The notes beneath the pieces are model-generated. The model did not search any database and was not told where the DNA came from. It saw only the letters and a program-made list of their open reading frames with translations. From positions 1-29,328 of the IMG/VR virus record IMGVR_UViG_3300028392_000229: 29,328 nt of DNA. The stretch is one strand, 5' to 3'. The stretch is from a virus. The position numbers were made by a program, and so were the translations under genes. This document shows, one piece after another, positions 21,804 to 29,328 of the stretch (the first letter of the stretch is position 1; each line of letters begins with the position of its first letter).

Positions 21804-22757
21804 ATGGAAATTACTGGTGGAATGACATTTTTAGGTGGTATGACGGTAACACAACAACCCCCACCCACAAATAAAGCTATTTTTGGATTTGGTGATACTG
21901 GGTCAGTAACAGCAATAACAAACCTAGTCAGCAACACTGGTGTAGTTGCTAATGATACAACAGGGGTTGGTACTGCTAGAAGCGGAGTAGCGGCCGCTGG
22001 TTATGGAACAGATAAAGCTATATTTGGTTATGGATTAACCAGTATAAGTGTATCAATAACTAATCTTGTTTCTAACACAGGTGTGGTTGGTAATGATGTT
22101 ACTGGAGTTGGTACTACTAGACAACAATTAGCAGCCGCAGGTTATGGCACTGATAAAGCTATATTTGGTTATGGTTATAATAATAGCAGTGGTGCTAAAT
22201 CAACGACCAACTTAGTATCAAACACTGGTGTTGTTGCCACAGATACAACAGGTGTAGGTACTGCTAGATATGGAATAGCAGCATCCGGGTACGGTAGCTC
22301 CGGACAAGCAATATTTGGATATGGATATGCACCAGCACTCACACCAAGCTATACATCAATAACTAACCTAGTATCAAATACCGGTGTAGTAGCTACTGAT
22401 ACCACAGGTGTTGGTACTGTAAGACAATTTCCTGCTGCCGCAGGCTATGGCACAGATAAAGCTATATTTGGATATGGTCAAATTGGCAACCCGACCTACG
22501 CTTATGTATCGATGACTAATCTAGTCTCAAATACTGGTGTTGTTGCAACAGATACGACAGGTGTCGGCACGATTAGAACTGGGCTGGCAGCAGCCATATA
22601 CGGTAGTTCTGGGCAAGCAATATTTGGATATGGTACAAATGCTAGTAATCAATCAATAACCAACTTAGTAAGTAATACTGGTGTCGTTGCTACTGATACG
22701 ACTGGGGTTGGCACTGCTAGAAGTTATCTTGCAGCCGCAAATTACGGACTAGCATAA
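21804..22757 (+). CDS. Kelch-like six-repeat virion protein A
   Basis: A 317-aa protein. The frame is open from 21750, but the start was set at 21804 because AAAGGA precedes it and the product then begins like its paralogues (MEITGGMTF). A short Gly-rich leader ends in QQPPP and six repeats of about 45-55 residues follow. Each has the form KAIFGYG, a variable segment, TNLVSNTGVVATDTTGVGTAR and LAAAGYG. Two repeats have QAIFGYG in place of KAIFGYG. The spacing and the hydrophobic-Gly pattern suggest a kelch-type beta propeller of six blades; this is my inference. Its place beside a tail-fibre gene suggests a tail-tip or receptor-binding role. It is the first of four paralogues. Confidence 0.75.
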   Translation: MEITGGMTFLGGMTVTQQPPPTNKAIFGFGDTGSVTAITNLVSNTGVVANDTTGVGTARSGVAAAGYGTDKAIFGYGLTSISVSITNLVSNTGVVGNDVTGVGTTRQQLAAAGYGTDKAIFGYGYNNSSGAKSTTNLVSNTGVVATDTTGVGTARYGIAASGYGSSGQAIFGYGYAPALTPSYTSITNLVSNTGVVATDTTGVGTVRQFPAAAGYGTDKAIFGYGQIGNPTYAYVSMTNLVSNTGVVATDTTGVGTIRTGLAAAIYGSSGQAIFGYGTNASNQSITNLVSNTGVVATDTTGVGTARSYLAAANYGLA

Positions 22758-22775
22758 AATAAAAGGAAATATATT

Positions 22776-23702
22776 ATGGACTTTACAGGTGGACTAACAT
22801 TTACAGGTGGATTGAGTGTAACTCCTCAACCCCCGCCTTCAAGCAAGGCTATATTTGGATATGGTAATAACGATTCCGTTGATTTATCAATGACTAACTT
22901 AGTATCAAACACCGGTGTTGTTGCTACTGACACAACGGGCGTTGGTACTGCAAGACAAAATTTATCGGCAACAACCTATGGTACTGATAAAGCTATTTTT
23001 GGTTATGGTGATGTTTCGGGTTCATACTCATCATTAACTAACCTAGTAAGTAATACCGGTGTTGTTGCTACTAATACTGCAGGTGTTGGCACTGCTAGAG
23101 GATATCGTTCGGCCGCAGTTTATGGTTCAAGTGGTCAAGCTATGTTTATTTATGGAGTTAATAATAACTCGATTAATTTGGTTAGTAACACAGGTGTGGT
23201 GTCTACAGACTCCGCAGGAGCAGGCTCTGGTAGAGCATCTACTTCAGCTGCCGGCTACGGCACAGACAAAGCTATTATTGGATTTGGATGGGACGGTAGT
23301 AGTGGTTATTTTTCAACAACCAATCTAGTATCAAATACAGGTGTAGTAGCAGGTGATACTACCGGTGTAGCAACTGCTAGGGGATTTCTTTCAGCCGCAG
23401 GATATGGCACTGATAAAGCTATCTTTGGATATGGTCAAAGTAGTGGGTATTATTCAATAACTAACTTAGTAAGTAATACCGGTGTTATGGCTACTGACAC
23501 TGCAGGAGTAGGTACTGCTAGAAGTAAGCTATCAGCCGCAATATATGACGTAGATAAAGCTATATTTGGATATGGTGATAAACCAGGTGGATTAACATCA
23601 TTAACCAACAAAGTATCAAATACGGGCATTGTTGCTAGTGACACTACTGGAGTAGGCACTGCTAGAAAAGGATCGGCAGCGGCAGGTTACGGTTACGCAT
23701 AA
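22776..23702 (+). CDS. Kelch-like six-repeat virion protein B
   Basis: A 308-aa paralogue. The leader MDFTGGLTFTGGLSVTPQPPP is the type shared with protein C, not with A and D. Repeat 3 is divergent (QAMFIYG, with a shortened variable segment) and repeat 4 has KAIIGFG. It ends GYGYA. AAAAGGAAA lies 9 bases before the ATG and no late promoter is seen in the 18-base gap, so it is probably co-transcribed with A. The function is inferred as for A. Confidence 0.75.
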   Translation: MDFTGGLTFTGGLSVTPQPPPSSKAIFGYGNNDSVDLSMTNLVSNTGVVATDTTGVGTARQNLSATTYGTDKAIFGYGDVSGSYSSLTNLVSNTGVVATNTAGVGTARGYRSAAVYGSSGQAMFIYGVNNNSINLVSNTGVVSTDSAGAGSGRASTSAAGYGTDKAIIGFGWDGSSGYFSTTNLVSNTGVVAGDTTGVATARGFLSAAGYGTDKAIFGYGQSSGYYSITNLVSNTGVMATDTAGVGTARSKLSAAIYDVDKAIFGYGDKPGGLTSLTNKVSNTGIVASDTTGVGTARKGSAAAGYGYA

Positions 23703-23735
23703 TCTAACAAACACAAAACAAAAGGATAATATATT

Positions 23736-24671
23736 ATGGATTTTACAGGTGGATTAACATTTACAGGTGGATTGAGTGTAACTCCTCAACCTCCTCCCCC
23801 TTCAAGCAAGGCTATATTTGGTTATGGATACATTACATCAATAACTAATCTAGTATCAAATACAGGTGTAGTTGCTACTGATACTGCAGGTGTTGGTACT
23901 GCCAGAGGTGAACTTGCTGCCGCAGGATATGGAACAGATAAAGCTATTTTTGGATTTGGCTTTGCATATGCCTGGATAAATACGACCAACCGAGTAAGTA
24001 ATACAGGTGTTGTTGCCACTGATGGACAATCTGCTGGTACTGGCAGAAATATACTTGCTGCCGCAGGATATGGAACAGATAAAGCTATTTTTGGATTTGG
24101 CTTTTATTATAATAGCGGTGAGGGGTCTATCACCACTAACGTGACCAACCTAGTAAGTAATACAGGTGTGGTTGCTAATAATACCACAGGTGTTGGTAGT
24201 GCTAGAAACAGCCTTGCTGCCACAGGTTATGGAACTGATAAAGCTATGTTTGGATATGGCGGTGGAGGTGGTCCAACTAACTTAGTATCAAATACGGGTG
24301 TTGTAGCTACTGATGTATCCAGAGTTGGTACTGATAGAGCATTACTCGCAGCCGCAGTCTATGGCACTGATAAAGCTATCTTTGGATATGGTACCGGTAC
24401 CGCTTTATTTTCAGTGACCAACAAAGTATCAAACACGGGTGTAGTAGCTACTGATACCACTGGTGTGGGTACTGCTAGATACGGATTAGCAGCCGCTGGG
24501 TACGGTGTTGATACTGCTATATTTGGATATGGAAATATCGACCGTTTAAACGAAACCCTACCGGTATCAATGACCAATCTAGTATCAAACACCGGTGTAG
24601 TTGCTACAGACACAACTGGTGTCGGTACTGCTAGATTTAAATTAGCAGCCGCAAGTTACGGCTTAGCATAA
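23736..24671 (+). CDS. Kelch-like six-repeat virion protein C
   Basis: A 311-aa paralogue. The leader is nearly identical to that of B (one extra Pro). Repeat 2 has a changed core (NRVSNTGVVATDGQSAG) and repeat 4 has a very short Gly-rich variable segment (GGGGG before PTNLVSNTG). It ends SYGLA like protein A. AAAGGATAA lies upstream and there is no separate promoter in the 33-base gap. Confidence 0.75.
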   Translation: MDFTGGLTFTGGLSVTPQPPPPSSKAIFGYGYITSITNLVSNTGVVATDTAGVGTARGELAAAGYGTDKAIFGFGFAYAWINTTNRVSNTGVVATDGQSAGTGRNILAAAGYGTDKAIFGFGFYYNSGEGSITTNVTNLVSNTGVVANNTTGVGSARNSLAATGYGTDKAMFGYGGGGGPTNLVSNTGVVATDVSRVGTDRALLAAAVYGTDKAIFGYGTGTALFSVTNKVSNTGVVATDTTGVGTARYGLAAAGYGVDTAIFGYGNIDRLNETLPVSMTNLVSNTGVVATDTTGVGTARFKLAAASYGLA

Positions 24672-24705
24672 ACAAACAAATCAAAGTATATACACAGCCT
24701 TTTTT

Positions 24706-24714
24706 TGATAAATA
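24706..24714 (+). promoter_or_regulatory. Late-type promoter (TGATAAATA) for kelch-like protein D
   Basis: TGATAAATA ends 20 bases before the ATG at 24735 and follows a T-run with no stem. Confidence 0.6.
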
Positions 24715-24734
24715 ATAGCAAAGGATAATACATT

Positions 24735-25670
24735 ATGGAAATTACTGGTGGAATGACATTTAGTGGTGGTATGGTTGTGACACAGCAACCTCCTCCCCCT
24801 TCAAATAAAGCTATTTTTGGATATGGTCTTATTACCGCGGCGGTAACAGCAATAACCAATCTAGTATCAAATACAGGCGTTGTTGCTACTGATACAACTG
24901 GTGTTGGAACTACTAGACAAAATCTAGCGGCCGCGGGCTATGGCACTAACAAAGCTATATTTGGTTATGGTCAACCTAGTGGGATGACAAATATAACCAA
25001 TCTAGTATCAAATACAGGCGTTGTTGCTACTGATACAGCAGGTGTAGGCACTGCAAGACGCTTTCTTGCAGCCGCAGGTTATGGAAGTGATAAAGCTATA
25101 TTTGGATACGGAGGACCTGATGGTGGTTATTATTCACTAACCAACCTAGTAACAAATACTGGTGTTGTTGGCAATGATGTCACAGGTGTAGGCACCGGTC
25201 GATATGGATTAACAGCCTCAGTGTATGGTACCGATAAGGCCATATTTGGATATGGGTTTAATGGTTCAGCAATGACAACAACAACTAACCTAGTATCAAA
25301 TACGGGTGTAGTGTCTACTGATACTGCAGGTGCCGGCACAGCCAGATATCAGCTAGCAGCCGCAGGGTATGGAACTGATAAAGCTATATTTGGCTATGGA
25401 ACCACTGACCAGACGAATGGTTTATCAATTACTAATCTAGTAAGTAACACAGGTGTAGTTGCTACTAATACAACAGGTGTTGGAACTGCTAGATGGGGTC
25501 TTGCAGCCGCAAGTTATGGTGTTGATACTGCTATATTTGGATATGGAAATGGTCCATCTTTTGTATCAATGACCAATAAAGTATCAAACACCGGTGTAGT
25601 AGCAACGGATACGACAGGAGTTGGTACTGCTAGAAGCCAACTTGCAGCCTCAAGTTACGGTTACGCATAA
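24735..25670 (+). CDS. Kelch-like six-repeat virion protein D
   Basis: A 311-aa paralogue. The leader MEITGGMTFSGGMVVTQQPPP matches protein A, while the C-terminus (SSYGYA) and the DNA just after the stop match protein B. It has its own late-type promoter, AAAGGATAA upstream of the ATG, and a terminator 18 bases after the stop. Six repeats are present, the last with TAIFGYG. The function is inferred as for A. Confidence 0.75.
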   Translation: MEITGGMTFSGGMVVTQQPPPPSNKAIFGYGLITAAVTAITNLVSNTGVVATDTTGVGTTRQNLAAAGYGTNKAIFGYGQPSGMTNITNLVSNTGVVATDTAGVGTARRFLAAAGYGSDKAIFGYGGPDGGYYSLTNLVTNTGVVGNDVTGVGTGRYGLTASVYGTDKAIFGYGFNGSAMTTTTNLVSNTGVVSTDTAGAGTARYQLAAAGYGTDKAIFGYGTTDQTNGLSITNLVSNTGVVATNTTGVGTARWGLAAASYGVDTAIFGYGNGPSFVSMTNKVSNTGVVATDTTGVGTARSQLAASSYGYA

Positions 25671-25688
25671 TCTCACAAACACAAAAAC

Positions 25689-25711
25689 AAAGGCTCTACA
25701 GAGCCTTTTTT
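25689..25711 (+). terminator. Terminator after the kelch-like array
   Basis: AAAGGCTC pairs with GAGCCTTT (8 bp) around TACA, with six Ts starting in the stem. Confidence 0.88.
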
Positions 25712-25734
25712 CTTATCTAAAATTTATTAGACTA

Positions 25735-25740
25735 TATAAT
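25735..25740 (+). promoter_or_regulatory. Possible -10 element (TATAAT) for the DUF6165-like gene
   Basis: A perfect TATAAT lies 3 bases before the ATG at 25744. Transcription would start at the second ATG (25747). No convincing -35 was found. Confidence 0.3.
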
Positions 25741-25743
25741 ACT

Positions 25744-26121
25744 ATGATGATACACGCTCCAATCTCAATCGGTGAACTAATAGATAAAATCACTATATTA
25801 AAAATCAAGTCTATCTTAATTGTAGATACAATCAAACTTAAAAACATAGAACAAGAACTACAACTATTAGAAGAACTAAAAGATAGTCTTAATTTAGATA
25901 TTGACACACTTGAAGAACTACAGTCTAAGCTTTATGGTGTAAACTTAGAGTTATGGCACATTGAGAACTATAAACGAGAATGTGAAAAGAATCAAACTTT
26001 TGATGGTAAATTCATTGACTCGGCACGACAAGTATATCTTAAAAACGATTTACGTGCTGAAATCAAACATAGTATCAACACAATGTTTGGTAGCACTATC
26101 GTTGAAGAAAAAAGCTATTAA
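25744..26121 (+). CDS. DUF6165-like small helical protein
   Basis: A 125-aa protein. The frame is open from 25621, inside kelch protein D. The start was set at 25744 (or 25747), after the terminator, because the conserved part begins at once: APISIGELIDKITILKIKSI, then a Lys/Glu/Leu-rich helical region (LKNIEQELQLLEELKDSL). The 'SxGELIDKITIL-x-IK' opening is that of DUF6165, a family of unknown function found in phages and near bacterial glycan genes. No Shine-Dalgarno is visible. It converges with the HNH-like gene, overlapping its end by 4 bases. Confidence 0.7.
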   Translation: MMIHAPISIGELIDKITILKIKSILIVDTIKLKNIEQELQLLEELKDSLNLDIDTLEELQSKLYGVNLELWHIENYKRECEKNQTFDGKFIDSARQVYLKNDLRAEIKHSINTMFGSTIVEEKSY

Positions 26122-26483
26122 ATTGTTAAATCAGTATCAATAGTTATATCTAAAATACTCTTACGCTTTTCTTTTAGTTTCTTTTGGTACACTCTATTAC
26201 AATTGGCACACAATGTTTTAAGATTACGTTTATCTTTATTCTTCTTGTCACCGTCTTTATATACAATGTCTAATTGACATTTATCTTCTGGTATAAAACC
26301 ACACTTCTCACACTTGTCTTTCTTCTGTAACAAGTAACCATACGTGCTGTTATATGCACCTTTAGCACAATCAACACAATACTTGTGCCACTTGGTAAAG
26401 CCATGTTTACTCACACCGTTAGGTTTTGCTAATGATACTCTACAATGAGAACATAGGGGTCTGTTTGGCTGTCGTGTAAGCAT
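26118..26483 (-). CDS. HNH-type endonuclease relative with missing histidines
   Basis: A 121-aa protein. Two zinc-binding Cys pairs (CSHC, CVDC) lead. The HNH-like block follows: CEKCGFIPEDKCQLDIVYKD and, after GDKKNKDK, RNLKTLCANCNR. The frame of the phage HNH family (C-x-x-CGF ... CQLD ... NL-x-TLC-x-x-C) is intact. However, the usual catalytic His after LDxD is a Tyr here (LDIVYKD), and the final His after CxxC is Asn. Catalysis is therefore doubtful, and it may bind DNA only. It lies on the opposite strand to its neighbours, as mobile genes often do. The ATG at 26483 overlaps a TATAAT-like sequence and has no Shine-Dalgarno. Confidence 0.75.
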   Translation of the reverse strand: MLTRQPNRPLCSHCRVSLAKPNGVSKHGFTKWHKYCVDCAKGAYNSTYGYLLQKKDKCEKCGFIPEDKCQLDIVYKDGDKKNKDKRNLKTLCANCNRVYQKKLKEKRKSILDITIDTDLTI

Positions 26484-26544
26484 TATATATTTAATAAAAA
26501 AGCACTAATAGGATTTTTTTTAGTGGGAAGAAATTATACCTAAC

Positions 26545-26553
26545 TGATAAATA
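26545..26553 (+). promoter_or_regulatory. Late-type promoter (TGATAAATA) for the tail-fibre gene
   Basis: TGATAAATA ends 26 bases before the ATG at 26580. AGGA (26570-26573) lies between them. An adjoining TATAAT (26554-26559) has no matching -35. Confidence 0.6.
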
Positions 26554-26579
26554 TATAATAGACAATATTAGGATGAACA

Positions 26580-29328
26580 ATGGCATTTGAACCTTTCGGT
26601 TTAGTCGGTGGTGTAACAGTAGGAATACCACCAATATTGGTAATAGACAGTAACGGCAATGTAACTTCTAACCGTGGTAACATTGCGAACCTATCTACGG
26701 CAGTTATTACTTCATCAGGTAATATTACTGCCCCGTTCTTTATTGGTAATGTCGTTGGAAATGTATCTGGAAATTTCGTAGTTCCTGGCACAAATACCAG
26801 TGTTATCTTTAACCAAGAAGGTAATGCAGGGGCCAGTGATAATCTACAGTTTAACTATTCTACAAATGTATTAAGTTTAACGGGTAATCTAACTGTTACT
26901 AATATTTTAACAGATAATTATCTATACGCTAACGGTGCTCCGTACGTATTTGCGGCACAAGCGTCCGGAACTAATACACAGATACAATTCAATACAGCTG
27001 GATTACTAGATGCTAGCGCAAACTTAACATTTAATAATAGTACTCAAACATTTGCTACGAATAATATTTCTGCTACTACAGCGGTAATTACTACGATTCA
27101 ATCAGCCAATGTAACAGCTACCGGTAATGTAGTAGCCGCAAATGTTATTGCTAATTTTATTGGTAATTTATCTAATGCTAATAGTGTTTCAGCTAACTAT
27201 TTTACTGGCGTACTAACAACAAATGCACAACCTAACATTACCAGTGTTGGTACATTATCAGGATTAACACTAGCAGGGAACATTATTCCAGCCGCTGATA
27301 ATCTATATAATTTGGGTAGCAATGTAGCTCGCTGGAACGATTTATACTTAAGTGGCAATACTATCTATTTAGGTAATGCTACGATAGAAGCAAATAGTAC
27401 AGCTTTAATTTTCACTAATCCAAATGGTTCTAATTATGTATTTGGTGGAAATGATTTCTCAATAACCGGAAATATATCAGCCGGCGGCAATTTAAGTATA
27501 GGGAACATATCTGCTGGTAACTTAGTATCAGCTAATTTTCTAACAGGTAGACTAACTACTGAATCACAACCTAATATTACTACAGTTGGAGTATTGGGTA
27601 ATTTATCAGTAGCTGGTAATATCAATACTGGTAACATCAGTGCTGTCACTAGAGTTACAGCAAATCAAATATCTGGACTATTAATTACAGGTTATCAACC
27701 AAATGTTACCAGTGTTGGTACATTAGCATCATTGAATGTAACTGGTAATATAACCACTACCAGTGGTGTATTTATTGGTAATGGTAGTGGACTATCTCAA
27801 ATAGTTGCAGCCAACATTGTTGGATCTGTACCAAATGCCGCTTATGCTAGTAATGCAGGTTTTGCTACACAGGCTGCACAGTCCGATTTAGCAAGTGTAG
27901 CCAATATTGCTAGTGTAGCTAATACAGCAACAACTGCGGGAACTGTTACAACTAACGCACAACCTAACATTACAAGTGTTGGCACATTAACTACATTAAA
28001 TGTTACAGGTAATGTCAATGCTAATAATTTTGTAGGTAATTTTGTAGGTAATATTACCAGTGCAAATTTTGCATATTATGCAGGCAACGTTACTGTAGCT
28101 TCTCAACCCAATATTACAAGTGTTGGTACATTAACTTCATTAGCTGTAAATGGACCCATAACAGCCGCAAATATCACTGCTAACACAGGTAGATTTACTG
28201 GTAATGGTAGTGGACTATCTCAATTACAGGCCTCAAATATTGTTGGTACTGTTGCTAATGCAACATATGCGGTGACAGCCGGAACAACAACAACTGCCGG
28301 TACTGTTACTACAAATGCACAGTCTAATATTACTTCTGTTGGTACACTAACATCACTGGCGGTAACTGGAAACATTGCTGGTGGAAATATAGCTGGTGGA
28401 AATTTAGTTTCTGCTACATACTTTACTGGAACAATTTTAACTAGCTCACAACCCAATATTACTAATGTTGGAACACTATCATTATTAAATGTAACTGGAA
28501 ATGTAACAGCCGCAAATATTACTGCCAGTACTGGTAGATTTGCAGGTAATGGCAGTGGATTAACAAACTTATCTGGGGCAAATGTAGTTGGTACTGTTGC
28601 TAATGCAACATATGCATTAACAGCTGGGTTTACTACAACAGCCGGAACAGTAACAGATAATGCACAACCCAATATCACTTCAGTTGGTACACTACTATCA
28701 CTAGCTGTAAGTGGAAATATTACTGGTTTAAATGTAGCTGGTGGTAATTTAGTTTCTGCTAATTATGTAACCGGAACATTAACAACTCAGGCTCAACCAA
28801 ATATTACGTCAGTTGGCACACTTTCATTATTAAATGTAACTGGAAACGTAACATCAGCAAATATTACAGTTACTACTGGTAGATTTGCAGGTAATGGTAG
28901 TGGTTTATCTCAACTTTCTGGGGCAAATGTAGTTGGTGATGTAGCTAATGCAACATATGCAACAAATGCAGGTAGTTCAACTACTGCAGGCACAGTAACA
29001 ACTAATGCACAACCTAACATTACAAGTGTTGGTACATTAACATCATTAGATGTAACTGGAAATATTACTGGTACAAATGTAACTGGTGCTAACTTAGTTT
29101 CTGCTAATTTCTTAACCGGTACATTAACAACAAATTCTCAACCTAACATCACTTCAGTTGGAACATTAACTTCACTTGCTGTAAGTGGAACTATTACAGC
29201 CGCAAATATTACTGCTACTACTGGTAAATTCACAGGTAATGGTAGAGGATTATCACAATTAACAGGATCTAACGTTATTGGCACAGTGGCCAATGCGACA
29301 TATGCACTTAATGCAGGTAATTCAATTA
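26580..29328 (+). CDS. Long repetitive tail fibre protein (runs off the right edge)
   Basis: The frame is open from the ATG at 26580 to the end of the window (916 codons, no stop). It begins MAFEPFGLVGGVTVGIPPIL. From about residue 215 it repeats a unit built on QPNITSVGTL followed by a short strand and a V-[TS]-GN turn; eleven such units are visible. Five longer modules begin GNG-x-GL-[ST], the last four exactly 345 bases apart. Near residues 240-260 is NLYNLGSNVARWNDLYLSGN, a segment common in phage tail fibres that often end in an S74 chaperone domain. The Thr/Asn/Gly/Val-rich, beta-prone repeats fit a trimeric fibre shaft. The receptor-binding end is outside the window. A late-type promoter and AGGA precede the start. 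Confidence 0.85.
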   Translation, partial: MAFEPFGLVGGVTVGIPPILVIDSNGNVTSNRGNIANLSTAVITSSGNITAPFFIGNVVGNVSGNFVVPGTNTSVIFNQEGNAGASDNLQFNYSTNVLSLTGNLTVTNILTDNYLYANGAPYVFAAQASGTNTQIQFNTAGLLDASANLTFNNSTQTFATNNISATTAVITTIQSANVTATGNVVAANVIANFIGNLSNANSVSANYFTGVLTTNAQPNITSVGTLSGLTLAGNIIPAADNLYNLGSNVARWNDLYLSGNTIYLGNATIEANSTALIFTNPNGSNYVFGGNDFSITGNISAGGNLSIGNISAGNLVSANFLTGRLTTESQPNITTVGVLGNLSVAGNINTGNISAVTRVTANQISGLLITGYQPNVTSVGTLASLNVTGNITTTSGVFIGNGSGLSQIVAANIVGSVPNAAYASNAGFATQAAQSDLASVANIASVANTATTAGTVTTNAQPNITSVGTLTTLNVTGNVNANNFVGNFVGNITSANFAYYAGNVTVASQPNITSVGTLTSLAVNGPITAANITANTGRFTGNGSGLSQLQASNIVGTVANATYAVTAGTTTTAGTVTTNAQSNITSVGTLTSLAVTGNIAGGNIAGGNLVSATYFTGTILTSSQPNITNVGTLSLLNVTGNVTAANITASTGRFAGNGSGLTNLSGANVVGTVANATYALTAGFTTTAGTVTDNAQPNITSVGTLLSLAVSGNITGLNVAGGNLVSANYVTGTLTTQAQPNITSVGTLSLLNVTGNVTSANITVTTGRFAGNGSGLSQLSGANVVGDVANATYATNAGSSTTAGTVTTNAQPNITSVGTLTSLDVTGNITGTNVTGANLVSANFLTGTLTTNSQPNITSVGTLTSLAVSGTITAANITATTGKFTGNGRGLSQLTGSNVIGTVANATYALNAGNSI
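28200..29328 (+). repeat. 345-base tandem modules in the tail fibre gene
   Basis: GGTAATGG, the start of the GNG-x-GL module, occurs at 28200, 28545, 28890 and 29235, a period of exactly 345 bases. An earlier copy at 27777 is 423 bases before the first. Each full module also carries two QPNITSVGTL units. Confidence 0.85.

Larger units (their letters stand above)
21846..25660 (+). repeat. Array of 24 coding repeats in four paralogous genes
   Basis: Each of four consecutive genes holds six copies of a unit of about 150 bases encoding [KQT]-A-[IM]-[FI]-G-[YF]-G ... TN-x-VSNTGVV ... G-x-G-T-[AGV]-R ... AA-x-YG. The cores are highly alike in DNA, while two short segments per unit vary. Confidence 0.9.

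Noticed and set aside
24691-24706. Terminator between kelch-like genes C and D
   Set aside because: There is a T-run, but no stem can be formed from the bases before it.
21846-25660. Regular repeats suggesting a CRISPR array
   Set aside because: The repeats are in frame, translate to a conserved protein unit and vary in length. There are no short identical palindromic repeats and no cas genes.
21804-25670. Diversity-generating retroelement acting on the variable loops
   Set aside because: No reverse transcriptase and no template/variable repeat pair with adenine-specific changes is visible in the window.
28220-28678. 152-codon minus-strand ORF inside the tail fibre gene
   Set aside because: It is antisense to the fibre repeats, repeating with the same period. 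The plus frame is continuous with a promoter and ribosome-binding site.

Overview
This window looks like a piece of an AT-rich, T4-type contractile-tailed phage (myovirus), most likely an environmental relative of the T4-like cyanophages and pelagiphages rather than a close relative of T4. The evidence is a set of recognisable T4 core genes: gp55 (late sigma factor), gp47/gp46 (Mre11/Rad50-type recombination nuclease), gp26 (baseplate hub), gp20 (portal), gp21 (prohead protease), gp22 (scaffold) and gp23 (major capsid protein). The host cannot be told from the sequence.

Layout. (1) 1-5005, minus strand: four baseplate/tail genes packed end to end (599-aa tail/baseplate protein, gp53-like wedge protein, 884-aa structural protein, gp5-like hub protein that runs off the left edge). 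(2) 5133-9773, plus strand: gp55, gp47, gp46 and a PD-(D/E)XK-type nuclease. These genes carry sigma70-like promoters rather than late-type ones. (3) 9774-10284: about 510 bases with no convincing gene but many hairpins, possibly a structured RNA. (4) 10285-11339, minus strand: gp26 and a short downstream frame. The two are joined by a textbook -1 frameshift signal (TTTTTTC, 7-base spacer, two-part stem-loop). (5) 11410-20586, plus strand: tape measure with an embedded lytic-like domain, then the head module (gp20, small protein, acidic core protein, gp21, gp22, gp23), closed by a strong terminator. (6) 20711-26483: GIY-YIG homing endonuclease, four tandem paralogous six-repeat kelch-like proteins, a DUF6165-like gene and a convergent HNH-like gene that lacks the usual histidines. 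(7) 26580 to the right edge: a long repetitive tail-fibre gene with no stop in the window.

Regulation. A TAAATA-containing octamer (ACTAAATA or GATAAATA), closely resembling the T4 late promoter TATAAATA, lies 17-51 bases before the start codon of most virion transcription units. gp47, gp46 and the nuclease have no such motif nearby; one copy lies 88 bases upstream of gp55. gp55, gp47 and the GIY-YIG gene instead have TTG-type -35 and TATAAT-type -10 elements exactly 17 bases apart. This fits a phage that first uses host RNA polymerase to make gp55 and the gp46/47 recombination machinery, and then uses gp55 to fire the structural genes.

The observations most worth following up are the gp26 frameshift cassette, the hairpin-rich non-coding segment at 9774-10284, the mosaic kelch-like array, and the face-to-face late promoters at 11374-11399 with a terminator-like hairpin in the gp26 leader. 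All names rest on reading motifs by eye; no database search was possible.
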